From positions 1-64,000 of the forward strand of contig CAZEJG010000010.1 in the NCBI GenBank assembly GCA_964511625.1: a stretch of 64,000 nt of DNA, given 5' to 3'. Position numbers and translations under genes: made by a program. The notes beneath the pieces are model-generated. The model saw only the letters and a list, made by a program, of their open reading frames with translations. It ran no database searches and was not told the origin of the DNA. Below, in pieces: positions 50,961-59,230 of the stretch. The stretch is from Pseudohoeflea sp964511625 (lineage in GTDB: Bacteria > Pseudomonadota > Alphaproteobacteria > Rhizobiales > Rhizobiaceae). The first letter of the stretch is position 1. Every line of letters starts with the position of its first letter.

Positions 50961-52234
50961 TTCGCCAGTCCGACCAGAAGCTTGGCGGCTTTCACCGGGC
51001 CTTCACAGGCCTGCATGTGCCTGGAGATCTTCTCCAGACGCTCATGCATCGCGGCATCGGTCAGGCAGGTCTCGATCTTTGCGATCAGCTCCTCGTCGGT
51101 CCAGTCGTAGCGGTCCGAGCGGAAGCCGTAGCCGGTTTCCTGGACACGCATAGCGTTGTCGTGGCCGTCCCAGACATAGGGCATGATGATCGCTGGCTTG
51201 CCGAAATAGAGGCACTCGGTGAACGAGTTGTTGCCGCCGTGATGGATGACGGCGTCCACCTGCGGGATGACCGACGGCTGCGGGAACCAGCTGTCGATGA
51301 CCACATTCGGCGGCAGGTCGGAATAGCTGTCCTTGTAGTCGCCGACATTGACGAGCGCGCGGTAGCGGGTCTTGCCGACAAGCGCGATGAGACGCTTCAG
51401 CAGATCCGTGTCGCCTGCCCCGAGCGAGCCGAAAGAGATGTAGAGCAGCGGGCCGTCATTGTTGGCCTTGAACTCGGGCACCTCGTAGGGCTTGTCGGTG
51501 CGCACGCAGCCTTCGAGATACTGGAAGCGCGACGGATCGAGCGGATGCTCGCGCTTGTAGGTCAGCGGCTCCGGGTACAGCATCATGTTCATGTAGGGCG
51601 AGGCCTCGAAGAACTGGCCGAGCTCGTAAGGCTCCTCGCCGCATTCCTTGAGGAATTCATTGAAGTCGTCATGGATCGGCTTGATGACCTCGTTGAACTT
51701 CTTGCGGAAGGCGGCATGGCCTTCGGTGTCGTTCTCCGACATGCCCGACAGGTGCGGCGGGATCGCGGGATCCTCGATCTCGTTCTCCGAGCACGAGATG
51801 ATGCGCACCCACGGCACGCCATGCTGCTTGATCGCGGGGAAGAGGATGACGTTGTCGACTGCGATGACGTCCGGCTTGATCTCGGCCAGCATCTTCGGCA
51901 GGTCCTTTTCGGCCCACTTGGCGCTATCGACGATCGCTTCCCAGCAATCCTTCACATAATTGTCGATCTGGTCGATCGGCGCCTTGCGAAAATTCGGGAT
52001 ATGGCCGTTGATGAAGTCTTCCCAGAACTTGGCGAGCTTTTCGGGCGGCATCGGCGCCGAAAGCGCGACCGGATAGGCCTCGAAGCCATAGCCCTTGTAG
52101 ACATCGACGAAGCCCGGGTCGGAGAGGAAGACGGCCTTGTGCCCCATGGCGGTCACGGCTTGCGCGATGCCGACGGAGTTCAGCGCCGGCCCGAAGGCGG
52201 CCTCGGGGAAAAAGGCGAATGTTTTCTGTTCCAT
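50957..52234 (-). CDS. GT1-like (UGT-fold) glycosyltransferase 1
   Basis: A 425-residue GT-B protein. The C-terminal donor domain has the GT1 pattern DSWFPQPSVIPQVDAVIHHG, GNNSFTECLYFGKPAIIMP and WDGHDNAMRVQETGYG. The N-terminal loop that in UGTs carries the catalytic His (GH.nP) reads FFPEAAFGPALNSVGIA, without His. It is the first enzyme gene behind the PotABCD-type importer genes (32-base gap) and is coupled to the cupin genes. It shares its whole length with the gene at 57238-58527. Glycosyl acceptor and donor are not known; a small cytoplasmic metabolite is likely. Confidence 0.87.
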   Translation of the reverse strand: MEQKTFAFFPEAAFGPALNSVGIAQAVTAMGHKAVFLSDPGFVDVYKGYGFEAYPVALSAPMPPEKLAKFWEDFINGHIPNFRKAPIDQIDNYVKDCWEAIVDSAKWAEKDLPKMLAEIKPDVIAVDNVILFPAIKQHGVPWVRIISCSENEIEDPAIPPHLSGMSENDTEGHAAFRKKFNEVIKPIHDDFNEFLKECGEEPYELGQFFEASPYMNMMLYPEPLTYKREHPLDPSRFQYLEGCVRTDKPYEVPEFKANNDGPLLYISFGSLGAGDTDLLKRLIALVGKTRYRALVNVGDYKDSYSDLPPNVVIDSWFPQPSVIPQVDAVIHHGGNNSFTECLYFGKPAIIMPYVWDGHDNAMRVQETGYGFRSDRYDWTDEELIAKIETCLTDAAMHERLEKISRHMQACEGPVKAAKLLVGLAK

Positions 52235-52266
52235 GTGTTCTCCTCTGACTTTTGGTCGTTGGGCTC

Positions 52267-53328
52267 TCAGGCCGGAAAGATGTGAGTGTCGCGCGCCAGC
52301 CAGCTCAGCGTGATGCGCTGGCCGATCTCGGGGCGATGATTGTCGGCGACGTCGGCGGTCATGCGGGCGATCACAGGGGCGTCAGACAATTCGGTCTTGA
52401 CGTGCAGCAGCAAGTCGAGCCCGTGATAGGCGATGTCGGAAACCGTGCCGTCGAAATGGTTGTCGCCCGCGTCGCCGAGGAACAGCCGCTCGGGCCGGAC
52501 GGCGGCGATGGCGCCACCCTCGCCCACGCCGTCACTGACATGGGCGGTGGCAATCGGCGTTCCGTCCGACGTGGCGAAGCCCTCGCCCGACCGCTTCACG
52601 TGCAGAAAATTCATCACACCGATGAAATCGGCGGCGTAGCGCGATTCCGGCTTTTCGTAGATGTCCTTGGGCGAGCCCACCTGAAGAAGCGCGCCATCCT
52701 TCATGATGGCGATGCGGTCGGCCATCACCAGCGCCTCTTCCTGATCGTGCGTAACCATGATGAAGGTGATGCCGAACTCGTGCTGCAGGCGTTTGAGTTC
52801 GAGCTGCATCTCGCTGCGCAGCTTCTTGTCGAGCGCGCCCAGCGGCTCGTCGAGCAGCAGTACCTTGGGGCGCTTGACGAGCGCGCGCGCCAGCGCCACG
52901 CGCTGCCGCTGGCCGCCGGAGAGCTGGTCGGGCTTGCGCTTGGCGAGATGGCTCAACTGGATGACGTCCAGGATCGCATTCACCCGCTCGGTGATCTCCG
53001 CCTTCGGCAGTTTCTCCATCTCCAGCCCGTAGGCGATGTTCTGCGCCACGGTCATGTGCGGAAACAGCGCGTAGGACTGGAACATCAGGTTCACTGGGCG
53101 CTGGTTGGGCGCCAGGCCGGCAATCGACTTGCCCTCGATCAGGATGTCGCCGCCGCTCAAGGATTCGAATCCCGCAAGCATCCGCAGAAGCGTGGTCTTG
53201 CCGCTGCCCGAAGCGCCGAGAAGCGCGAAGAACTCGTTCTCCTTGATGTCGAGCGACACGTCGTCCACGGCCTTGACCACGGAAAAATACTTTTCGACGT
53301 TGCGAATGCTGAGAAATGCCTGGGTCAT
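52267..53328 (-). CDS. Polyamine-type ABC transporter ATP-binding protein (PotA-like)
   Basis: A 353-residue ATPase with Walker A GASGSGKTTLLRML, Q loop FQSYALFPHMTVAQN, signature LSGGQRQRVALARAL, Walker B VLLLDEPLGALD and the H-loop VTHDQEEAL, followed by the TOBE domain typical of PotA (AIAAVRPERLFLG). Start at 53328 (MTQAFLSIRNVEKYF), overlapping the permease stop by ATGA. It powers the import complex made with the two permeases and the binding protein encoded upstream. Confidence 0.94.
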   Translation of the reverse strand: MTQAFLSIRNVEKYFSVVKAVDDVSLDIKENEFFALLGASGSGKTTLLRMLAGFESLSGGDILIEGKSIAGLAPNQRPVNLMFQSYALFPHMTVAQNIAYGLEMEKLPKAEITERVNAILDVIQLSHLAKRKPDQLSGGQRQRVALARALVKRPKVLLLDEPLGALDKKLRSEMQLELKRLQHEFGITFIMVTHDQEEALVMADRIAIMKDGALLQVGSPKDIYEKPESRYAADFIGVMNFLHVKRSGEGFATSDGTPIATAHVSDGVGEGGAIAAVRPERLFLGDAGDNHFDGTVSDIAYHGLDLLLHVKTELSDAPVIARMTADVADNHRPEIGQRITLSWLARDTHIFPA

Positions 53329-54116
53329 TGACCGGGAAGACCTCCCTTGTTCAGTCGCTGCGACAGGGCGAGCGCGACGACCGAGACGGATATGACGATG
53401 GTTGCGAGGGCGTTGATCTCCGGCGTGACGCCGAAGCGGATCATCGCGAAGATCTGCATGGGCAGCGTGATCGAAGACCGGCCGGCGCCCGCCGTGAAGA
53501 AGGCGATGATGAACTCGTCGACCGACAGGGTGAAGGCGAGCAGCCCGCCCGCGACGATCGCCGGCATCAGCACCGGGATGACGACGCGGTAGAGCGTGGT
53601 AACCGTGGAGGCCCCGAGATCGGCGGAAGCCTCCACGATCGACCAGTCGAAGCTTTTGAGCCGCGCCCGCACCACCGCGCAGACGAAGGCCAGGTTGAAC
53701 ACCACGTGGCTGACGGTGATCGTGTGCAGACCCATCTTTATGTTGAGCAGCGAGAACATGCTCAGAAGCGCGATCGCCAGCACGATGTCGGGAATGATCA
53801 TCGGCGCAAAGATGATGGTTTCGAGCCACTTGCCGTTGCGGCGACGGATCTCGACGCCGACGGCGAGCAGCGTGCCGAGAATGGTCGCAAGTATCGTCGA
53901 GAAGATTGCGACGATCAGCGTGTTGCCGGCGGCCTTGAGAATATCGGCATCTTCCAGCAGCAATCCGTACCATTTGACCGAGAAACCGGTCCAGGCGGTC
54001 GGCAGTCCGCCCTCGTTGAACGACAGCCCGACGAGGACCGAGATCGGAATATAGAGGAAGGCAAAAACGAGCCCGAGGATGAGCAGCATCAGCCTGAAGG
54101 TGTTGCGGTCAGTCAT
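53325..54116 (-). CDS. ABC transporter permease (PotC type)
   Basis: A 263-residue, six-helix inner-membrane subunit. The cytoplasmic EAA loop reads VEASADLGASTVTTLYRVVI and LSVDEFIIAFFTAGAG marks the PotC/YdcV group. It overlaps the PotB-like gene by eight bases upstream and the ATPase gene by four downstream. With PotB-like, ATPase and binding protein it forms a spermidine/putrescine-type importer, a type also used for opines, quaternary amines and other cationic or amino-sugar compounds. Confidence 0.94.
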   Translation of the reverse strand: MTDRNTFRLMLLILGLVFAFLYIPISVLVGLSFNEGGLPTAWTGFSVKWYGLLLEDADILKAAGNTLIVAIFSTILATILGTLLAVGVEIRRRNGKWLETIIFAPMIIPDIVLAIALLSMFSLLNIKMGLHTITVSHVVFNLAFVCAVVRARLKSFDWSIVEASADLGASTVTTLYRVVIPVLMPAIVAGGLLAFTLSVDEFIIAFFTAGAGRSSITLPMQIFAMIRFGVTPEINALATIVISVSVVALALSQRLNKGGLPGQ

Positions 54117-54972
54117 CGCCCTGCCCCTTGCCGTTCGACGCCCGCTCGGCCACCACCGCCTGCGCCATCAGAAGCCCCAGCATGACGAGGATCAGCACCA
54201 TCGAGAGCGCTGCACCGAAGGGCCAGTCGTTGGCGGTGAGAAACTGGGCGTAGACGAGGTTGCCGATCATCTGGAACTGGCCACCGCCGAGCAGTGCGGG
54301 GGTGACGAAATTGCCAATCGACAACACGAAGACGAAGACGAAACCGGTGGCGATGCCGGGAACAGTCATCGGCAGCGTCACCCGCCGGAAGGTCGTCCAG
54401 GCGGATGCGCCGAGATCGCGAGAGGCCTCGGTGATCTCCGGGTTCATCCGCGACAAGGGTGCATAACAGGCGAGAATGACGAAGGGCAGATAGTTGTAGA
54501 CGAGGCCCACGATGACGGCCTGCTCGGTGTAGAGCATGCTCGGCAGCTCACCCTGATAGCCGAGCCAGCGCGCAATGTTGACGATCAGTCCCTCGCGGTT
54601 GAGCAGCACGATCCAGGCATAGGTTCTGACCAGATAGTTCGACCAGAACGGCAGCACTGCGAAGAAGAGAAGCATCGGCTGCCGCGAGCGCGGCATGGCG
54701 GCGATCGCGTAGGCCGCAGCATAGCCGAGCACGCAGGCGATAGCGGCGGACAGTCCGGCAATGCCGGCCGACTTCAGGAAAATCTGGAAATAGAGCGGAT
54801 CGAAGACCAGCGCGAGGTTTTCGAGTGTCCAGGTATATTCGATGCCGCCATAGATCCCGCGCCGGAAGAAGGCGAGCACCAGGATCAGCGCGCAAGGAAT
54901 GACCATCAGTGCGGTCAACCACAACAGCGCGGGGGTCATCAGCAAAAGGGGGCGGCGGTCAGTCGTCATCAA
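54109..54972 (-). CDS. ABC transporter permease (PotB type)
   Basis: A 287-residue permease with about six helices. Motifs: LPFWSNYLVRTYAWIVLLNR, typical for PotB (FWTSYLVRTYAW), and the EAA loop ITEASRDLGASAWTTFRRVT. The start is the MM pair at 54972 or three bases later. It follows the binding-protein gene after an 80-base gap with a strong hairpin, which may lower its expression relative to the binding protein. Confidence 0.93.
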   Translation of the reverse strand: MMTTDRRPLLLMTPALLWLTALMVIPCALILVLAFFRRGIYGGIEYTWTLENLALVFDPLYFQIFLKSAGIAGLSAAIACVLGYAAAYAIAAMPRSRQPMLLFFAVLPFWSNYLVRTYAWIVLLNREGLIVNIARWLGYQGELPSMLYTEQAVIVGLVYNYLPFVILACYAPLSRMNPEITEASRDLGASAWTTFRRVTLPMTVPGIATGFVFVFVLSIGNFVTPALLGGGQFQMIGNLVYAQFLTANDWPFGAALSMVLILVMLGLLMAQAVVAERASNGKGQGDD

Positions 54973-55011
54973 GTGTGCCTGCGCCGGGCGGGCCGGCGTT
55001 CAAATCATGTA

Positions 55012-55037
55012 TCCCGGACGCGGGGTCGCGTCCGGGA
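55012..55037. other. Perfect hairpin between PotD-like and PotB-like genes
   Basis: TCCCGGACGCG (55012-55022) and CGCGTCCGGGA (55027-55037) form an 11-bp perfect stem with loop GGGT. In the minus-strand transcript it follows the binding-protein stop (55053) by 16 bases. Like the TRAP hairpin at 36862 it is suited to stabilise the 5' part of the message or attenuate transcription into the permease genes. Confidence 0.7.
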
Positions 55038-55052
55038 AACGGGTGCCACGGA

Positions 55053-56117
55053 TCAGTTCGCAGCCTTGATTTCGGAGACGATGCGCGAATATTCGCGCTG
55101 CGCGTCGCCGACGTCGCGAAGCTGTTCGAACTTGAGCATGTCCGCAGGCTTCATCGCCATGTTCGGGTAGGTTTCGAACAGCGAGGCGTCGACGCCTTCC
55201 ATCGCAGCCTCGTTCGGCACCTTGTAGAGGATGTTTTCGGCCGCCCAGCGGTGGTTCGCCGCGTCGAGGATGTAGTTCACGAAGGCGTAGGCCGCATCCT
55301 TGTGTTCGGAGGCCTTGAGGATGACCATCGTGTCGACCCAGAGGTCGGAGCCTTCTTCCGGTATCATGTACTTGATATCGGCATTCTCGCCGATGCCGTA
55401 GTTGCACCAGCCGTCCCAGGCCTGCACGAGTTCGGCTTCACCCGACACCAGTTTGGCGTAGAAGGTGGTGTCGTCATAGGCCAGCAGGGTCTTCTTGGCT
55501 TCGATCAGCAGATCGCGGACCTCGGCCATTTTCGCGGGATCGGTCTCGTTGACCGAGTAGCCGAGATCGAGCTGTCCGGCGGCGAGCAGCCAGCGGTCGG
55601 TGGCGAGCATCGTGGTCTTGCCCGCAACATCTTCGGAGGGCTTCAGAAGGTCGTTCCACGAGGTCGGCTCCGCCACGAGGTCGGAGCGATAGCAAAGACC
55701 GGTCGTGCCCCAGGCATAGGGGACCGAGAAGGTGTTGTTCGGATCGTGCGAAAGCTCGGTGGCTTCCTTGTACAGGTTCTTCAGGTTCGGGATCTTCGAG
55801 TGGTCGAGTTCCTCGGCGAGACCGAGATTGTGCAGCACCTCGGCGAACGGCGAGGAGACGAAGACCACGTCATAGCCGGCGCCCTTGGAGGCGATCAGCT
55901 TGCCCATGATCTCTTCGTTGGTGGCGTGCAGCACCAGTTCGGCCTCGTTGCCGGTCTCGGCATTGAACTTTTCGATTGCGTCGGGCGCCATGTAGCCGTC
56001 CCAGTTGGAGACGGTCAGGGGTTCGGCCACGGCCGGCGCGGCAAGAGCCACGAGGGCGGCGGCCAGGAAGGTGCCATTACGCAGGGAAACGCGCGAAAGC
56101 GCGGAAAATCTGGTCAT
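55053..56117 (-). CDS. Polyamine-type periplasmic binding protein (PotD-like)
   Basis: A 354-residue precursor; the ATG at 56117 (MTRFSALSRVSLRNG) has AGAGGTGA in front, better than the longer reading from 56147. A Sec signal peptide ends at APAVAEP. The mature part starts with PLTVSNWDGYMAPDAIEKFN, the PotD/PotF hallmark (NW..Y). Acidic and aromatic residues (WDGWCNYGIGENAD) are compatible with binding an amine. First gene of the 12-gene operon, divergent from a double-winged-helix GntR-type regulator. Confidence 0.93.
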   Translation of the reverse strand: MTRFSALSRVSLRNGTFLAAALVALAAPAVAEPLTVSNWDGYMAPDAIEKFNAETGNEAELVLHATNEEIMGKLIASKGAGYDVVFVSSPFAEVLHNLGLAEELDHSKIPNLKNLYKEATELSHDPNNTFSVPYAWGTTGLCYRSDLVAEPTSWNDLLKPSEDVAGKTTMLATDRWLLAAGQLDLGYSVNETDPAKMAEVRDLLIEAKKTLLAYDDTTFYAKLVSGEAELVQAWDGWCNYGIGENADIKYMIPEEGSDLWVDTMVILKASEHKDAAYAFVNYILDAANHRWAAENILYKVPNEAAMEGVDASLFETYPNMAMKPADMLKFEQLRDVGDAQREYSRIVSEIKAAN

Positions 56118-56311
56118 CGAATTCACCTCTAGGGTCTTTGTTGACATGCCGGGCGACCCCCGACTGCTTCTGACTTGCGATTTCTATCGATCGCCTCTAA
56201 TTTCAGTATTATTGCAGAAAAAGATACGTCAAACTGTTTTTGCAGTCTTTTTTGTGCAGCGCGGTCGAAGATGGTGCTTGTGCACTCTCGAAACCCGCAC
56301 GGAGAGGTTGG
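56118..56311. promoter_or_regulatory. Divergent promoter region of the amine/glycosyltransferase operons
   Basis: A 194-base gap, distinctly AT-rich between 56180 and 56260. TTGCAG occurs at 56212-56217 and 56240-56245, and TGCAGAAAAA (56213-56222) is a near inverted repeat of TTTTTGCA (56237-56244). These are weak candidates for the binding site of the adjacent GntR-type protein. Promoters for both directions must lie here; I cannot fix -35 and -10 elements with confidence. Confidence 0.35.
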
Positions 56312-57241
56312 ATGAAGACCCGCAGCAACACCCGCCAGAACCACCTGAAACTGGCGCGCCAGATCGTCGAGTTCACGCTCGAACGCAGCATGCGGCCCGG
56401 GGATCATCTGCCTGAAAATACTCTGTCAGAGGCTTGCGGCGTCTCGCGAACTCCTATCCGCTCGGCTCTCAAAATACTGGAAATGAACGGAATCGTTCAG
56501 CGGCGCGAGGAAGGCGGCTACTTCCTCAACCACGCGCCGGAGGAGGCCGGCATGGAGGGCCTGTCCCAGCTCGACGAGATGGAGGACTCGCTCGCCGCCC
56601 GAATCCTCTCCGATCGCGCCGAGCGGCGCATCACCGACGTACAATCCGTGAGCGCCCTGGTTCGCCGCTATGGCGCACCGCGATCGGCTGTACTAAATGC
56701 GTTAAAAATACTGAGTACGGACGGAGTCGTCGCCCAACTCCCCGGTCGCGCCTGGGCCTTTCAGCCGCTTCTCGACACGCCGAATTCGTTGACGGAGAGC
56801 CTCTCCTTTCGCCTCGCGCTGGAGCCGCAGGCGATTCTGGCGCCCGGTTTCGAAATGGACAGTCAGAAATCCGGCCTCCTGCGCCAGCAGATGGAGGATT
56901 TCCTCGGCCGCGGTGACGGCCGCATGAGCTCGGTTGCTTTTCTTCACCTCGATTGCGCCTTTCACAGCCTGATCGCTGAGAGCTCCGGTAACCGTTTTAT
57001 CCGTGGCACGCTTCTCGCACACCAGCGACTGCGCCTGACCACGCAGAAGGATCACACCATTCCGGACTTCCGGCTGCGCCAATCGCTGGAAGAACACCTT
57101 GATATCCTTGACAGCCTCGAACGGATGCAGCACCAGCTTGCGGCAGATCAGATGGTGCTTCACCTGCGTCGCTCGCAGATTCGCAAGCCCCAGGCCGCCA
57201 ATCGCGGATTGCTGCCACTCGCACGGAAGGGAATGGCGTGA
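56312..57241 (+). CDS. GntR-type regulator with two winged-helix domains
   Basis: A 309-residue regulator starting at the ATG at 56312 (MKTRSNTRQNHLKLA) behind GGAGAGG. Residues 11-72 are a standard GntR winged helix (SEACGVSRTPIRSALKILEM). Residues 92-152 repeat the same pattern (SALVRRYGAPRSAVLNALKI, then LSTDGVVAQL) and read as a second winged helix. An FCD-like helical domain with FLHLDCAFHSLIAESSGN follows. One protein carrying two DNA-binding heads is unusual; it could bridge two sites in the divergent promoter. Its stop overlaps the second glycosyltransferase start by four bases. Confidence 0.88.
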   Translation: MKTRSNTRQNHLKLARQIVEFTLERSMRPGDHLPENTLSEACGVSRTPIRSALKILEMNGIVQRREEGGYFLNHAPEEAGMEGLSQLDEMEDSLAARILSDRAERRITDVQSVSALVRRYGAPRSAVLNALKILSTDGVVAQLPGRAWAFQPLLDTPNSLTESLSFRLALEPQAILAPGFEMDSQKSGLLRQQMEDFLGRGDGRMSSVAFLHLDCAFHSLIAESSGNRFIRGTLLAHQRLRLTTQKDHTIPDFRLRQSLEEHLDILDSLERMQHQLAADQMVLHLRRSQIRKPQAANRGLLPLARKGMA

Positions 57242-58527
57242 ACAAGCCAGTGATCGCCTTCTTTCCGGAGGCGAGCTTCGGATCAGCGCTGAATTGCGTG
57301 GGCATCGCCCAGAAGCTGCAGAGACAGGGTGCGGTGCCCGTTTTCCTGTGCCACCAGGGCTTTACCGGCGTTTTCGATGAGTACGGATTCAAGGAATACC
57401 AGCTCCCCGCCACACCCGGCGCCGAAACGCCCGCCACCGAAGAAAACTGGCAGGCCTTCATCACCGCCCACCTCGATCACTTCAATCAGGACCCGACGGC
57501 CCAGCTCGAAACCTATGTCGGCCCGACCTGGGACGCGATCGTCGATACCGCCATCCAGGCCGAGCAGGGCCTCGACACCCTGCTCAAACGCATAAGACCG
57601 GATGCGATCGTGCTCGACAATGTGATCATGTTCCCGGCTATCGCCAATGCCGGCGTGCCCTGGGTCCGCGTCGTCTCCTGCGCGGAGACCGAAATTCCCG
57701 ATCCCAACGTGCCGCCCTATCTCTCGGGGCTTGCAGCGGACGATCCGAAGCGCGCCTCCTTCGAGGCCGCCTATCTTGAGGTCACCAAGCCCATCCACGA
57801 CCGCTACAACGCCTTCCGCGTCAAGCAGGGGCTCGCCCCCCTCCCCGCCGGCCAGTTCCTCGAAGCCTCGCCCTGGCTCAATCTCCTGCTGGCCCCCGAT
57901 GCTGTTCGCCACGAGCGCGCCGAGCCGTTGCCGGCCGAGAAGTTCGTTTTCCTTGAAGGCTGCGTGCGCGAGGAAGCCCGTTTCGATCCGCCGCCGCTAC
58001 CTGTCAACGAGGGCCCGATCATCTACCTGTCATTCGGCAGCCTCGGCGCCATCGACACCGACCTGATCGGCCGGATGATCGACGTCTTCGCGACGTTCCC
58101 GGGGCGCTTCTACGTCAATGTCGGCGGCTTTCTGGAAAGCTACCAGCGGGTGCCGAACAACGTCTATCTCGGTAGCTGGTTTCCGCAGCCCTCGATCGTC
58201 GCCCAGGCCGACCTGTTCATCCACCACGGCGGCAACAACAGTTTTTGCGAGGCGCTCTATTACGGCGTGCCGTCGATCTGCATGCCCTATTGCTGGGATG
58301 GCCACGACAACGGGCTGCGGACGGCGCAGACCGGCATCGGCATTCATCTGGACCGGGCGTCCTGGACCCCGGATCAGTTGCGCGACACGATGACATTGCT
58401 GCTCGAAGACCGGGACATGCACACGCGCCTTCAACACATATCCGACCACATGACGGCGGCTGACGGCTCGACCCGGGCAGCGGCCGAAATCCTGCGGGTC
58501 CTGAACGAAACGCCTGGCGCCTCCTAG
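57238..58527 (+). CDS. GT1-like (UGT-fold) glycosyltransferase 2
   Basis: A 429-residue GT-B protein, full-length paralogue of the one at 50957-52234. Donor-domain motifs: GSWFPQPSIVAQADLFIHHG, GNNSFCEALYYGVPSICMP, CWDGHDNGLRTAQTG. The N-terminal loop FFPEASFGSALNCVGIA again lacks the UGT catalytic His. Start GTG at 57238 inside the regulator stop, so both are translated together. The two copies, one per divergent operon under the same regulator, may act on different acceptors or form a heterodimer. Confidence 0.86.
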   Translation: MNKPVIAFFPEASFGSALNCVGIAQKLQRQGAVPVFLCHQGFTGVFDEYGFKEYQLPATPGAETPATEENWQAFITAHLDHFNQDPTAQLETYVGPTWDAIVDTAIQAEQGLDTLLKRIRPDAIVLDNVIMFPAIANAGVPWVRVVSCAETEIPDPNVPPYLSGLAADDPKRASFEAAYLEVTKPIHDRYNAFRVKQGLAPLPAGQFLEASPWLNLLLAPDAVRHERAEPLPAEKFVFLEGCVREEARFDPPPLPVNEGPIIYLSFGSLGAIDTDLIGRMIDVFATFPGRFYVNVGGFLESYQRVPNNVYLGSWFPQPSIVAQADLFIHHGGNNSFCEALYYGVPSICMPYCWDGHDNGLRTAQTGIGIHLDRASWTPDQLRDTMTLLLEDRDMHTRLQHISDHMTAADGSTRAAAEILRVLNETPGAS

Positions 58528-59228
58528 AGCGGGATCGCGGTGGCCGGCCTCGACCCCCGGATGAACTGGTCCGCCTTCGCCGCATGCAACGCCTCTGCGA
58601 AGGCAACCGCGGCGGCCACCCCGTCGATCACCGGCAATTCGAAGCGTGCGGCCAGCATGGCTGCCAGATCCGCCATTCCGGCGCAGCCGAGCACGATGGA
58701 ATCGGGCAGGTCATTTTTGAGCGCGACCGCAATCTCGCCGGAGATCATTTCGGCGGATGCCTCCTTGTCGCTCTCGAGCGCCAGCACCGGAACCTCCGAT
58801 GCCCGTACCTTGCTGCATCGCCGGGCAAAGCCGTAGTTGGCGAGATTGGTCTCGATCACCGGGATCGAGACTGCAAGCGTCGTCACCACGGAAAAACGCT
58901 CTCCCACCAGCATGGCGGCATGGAAGGCCGCCTCGCCGATCCCGATCACGGGTATGGCGGCATGCCGCTTGAGCGCCATCAGACCGGTATCGTCAAAACA
59001 GGCGATGATGCAGGCGTCATAGAGTTCGGTCTCCATCTCGCTCTGGAAAAGGCTGAAGAGACCGGGCAGCGCCGCCGCACCGTCCTCCGCCCCCTGGATC
59101 GCCGGCGGAGTGTCTGTGGGGTTGAGCGCAGTTATGCGGGTACCATCGCGCGCTGCTTCCCGCGCGGCCTTTTCGATCGACCGTGTCATCGCCGCGGTCG
59201 AGTTCGGATTGATCACGAGAATATGCAT
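58524..59228 (-). CDS. Asp/Glu/hydantoin racemase-family enzyme
   Basis: A 234-residue cofactor-independent racemase. The N-terminus MHILVINPNSTAAMTRSIEK and the two catalytic cysteines in IIACFDDTGL and IVLGCAGMAD are the family hallmarks. Such enzymes racemise hydantoins, aspartate or glutamate derivatives, or isomerise maleate-like acids. It is the last gene of the second ABC importer operon, two bases behind the permease, and meets the glycosyltransferase gene head-to-tail with a four-base overlap. The imported compound is probably its substrate or precursor. Confidence 0.9.
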   Translation of the reverse strand: MHILVINPNSTAAMTRSIEKAAREAARDGTRITALNPTDTPPAIQGAEDGAAALPGLFSLFQSEMETELYDACIIACFDDTGLMALKRHAAIPVIGIGEAAFHAAMLVGERFSVVTTLAVSIPVIETNLANYGFARRCSKVRASEVPVLALESDKEASAEMISGEIAVALKNDLPDSIVLGCAGMADLAAMLAARFELPVIDGVAAAVAFAEALHAAKADQFIRGSRPATAIPL

Positions 59229-59230
59229 GT

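Noticed and set aside
52267..53973. Reading of the PotA-like ATPase as a 568-residue protein from 53973
   Set aside because: The extension is Arg-rich shadow sequence within the PotC-like gene; the ABC domain starts properly at 53328.
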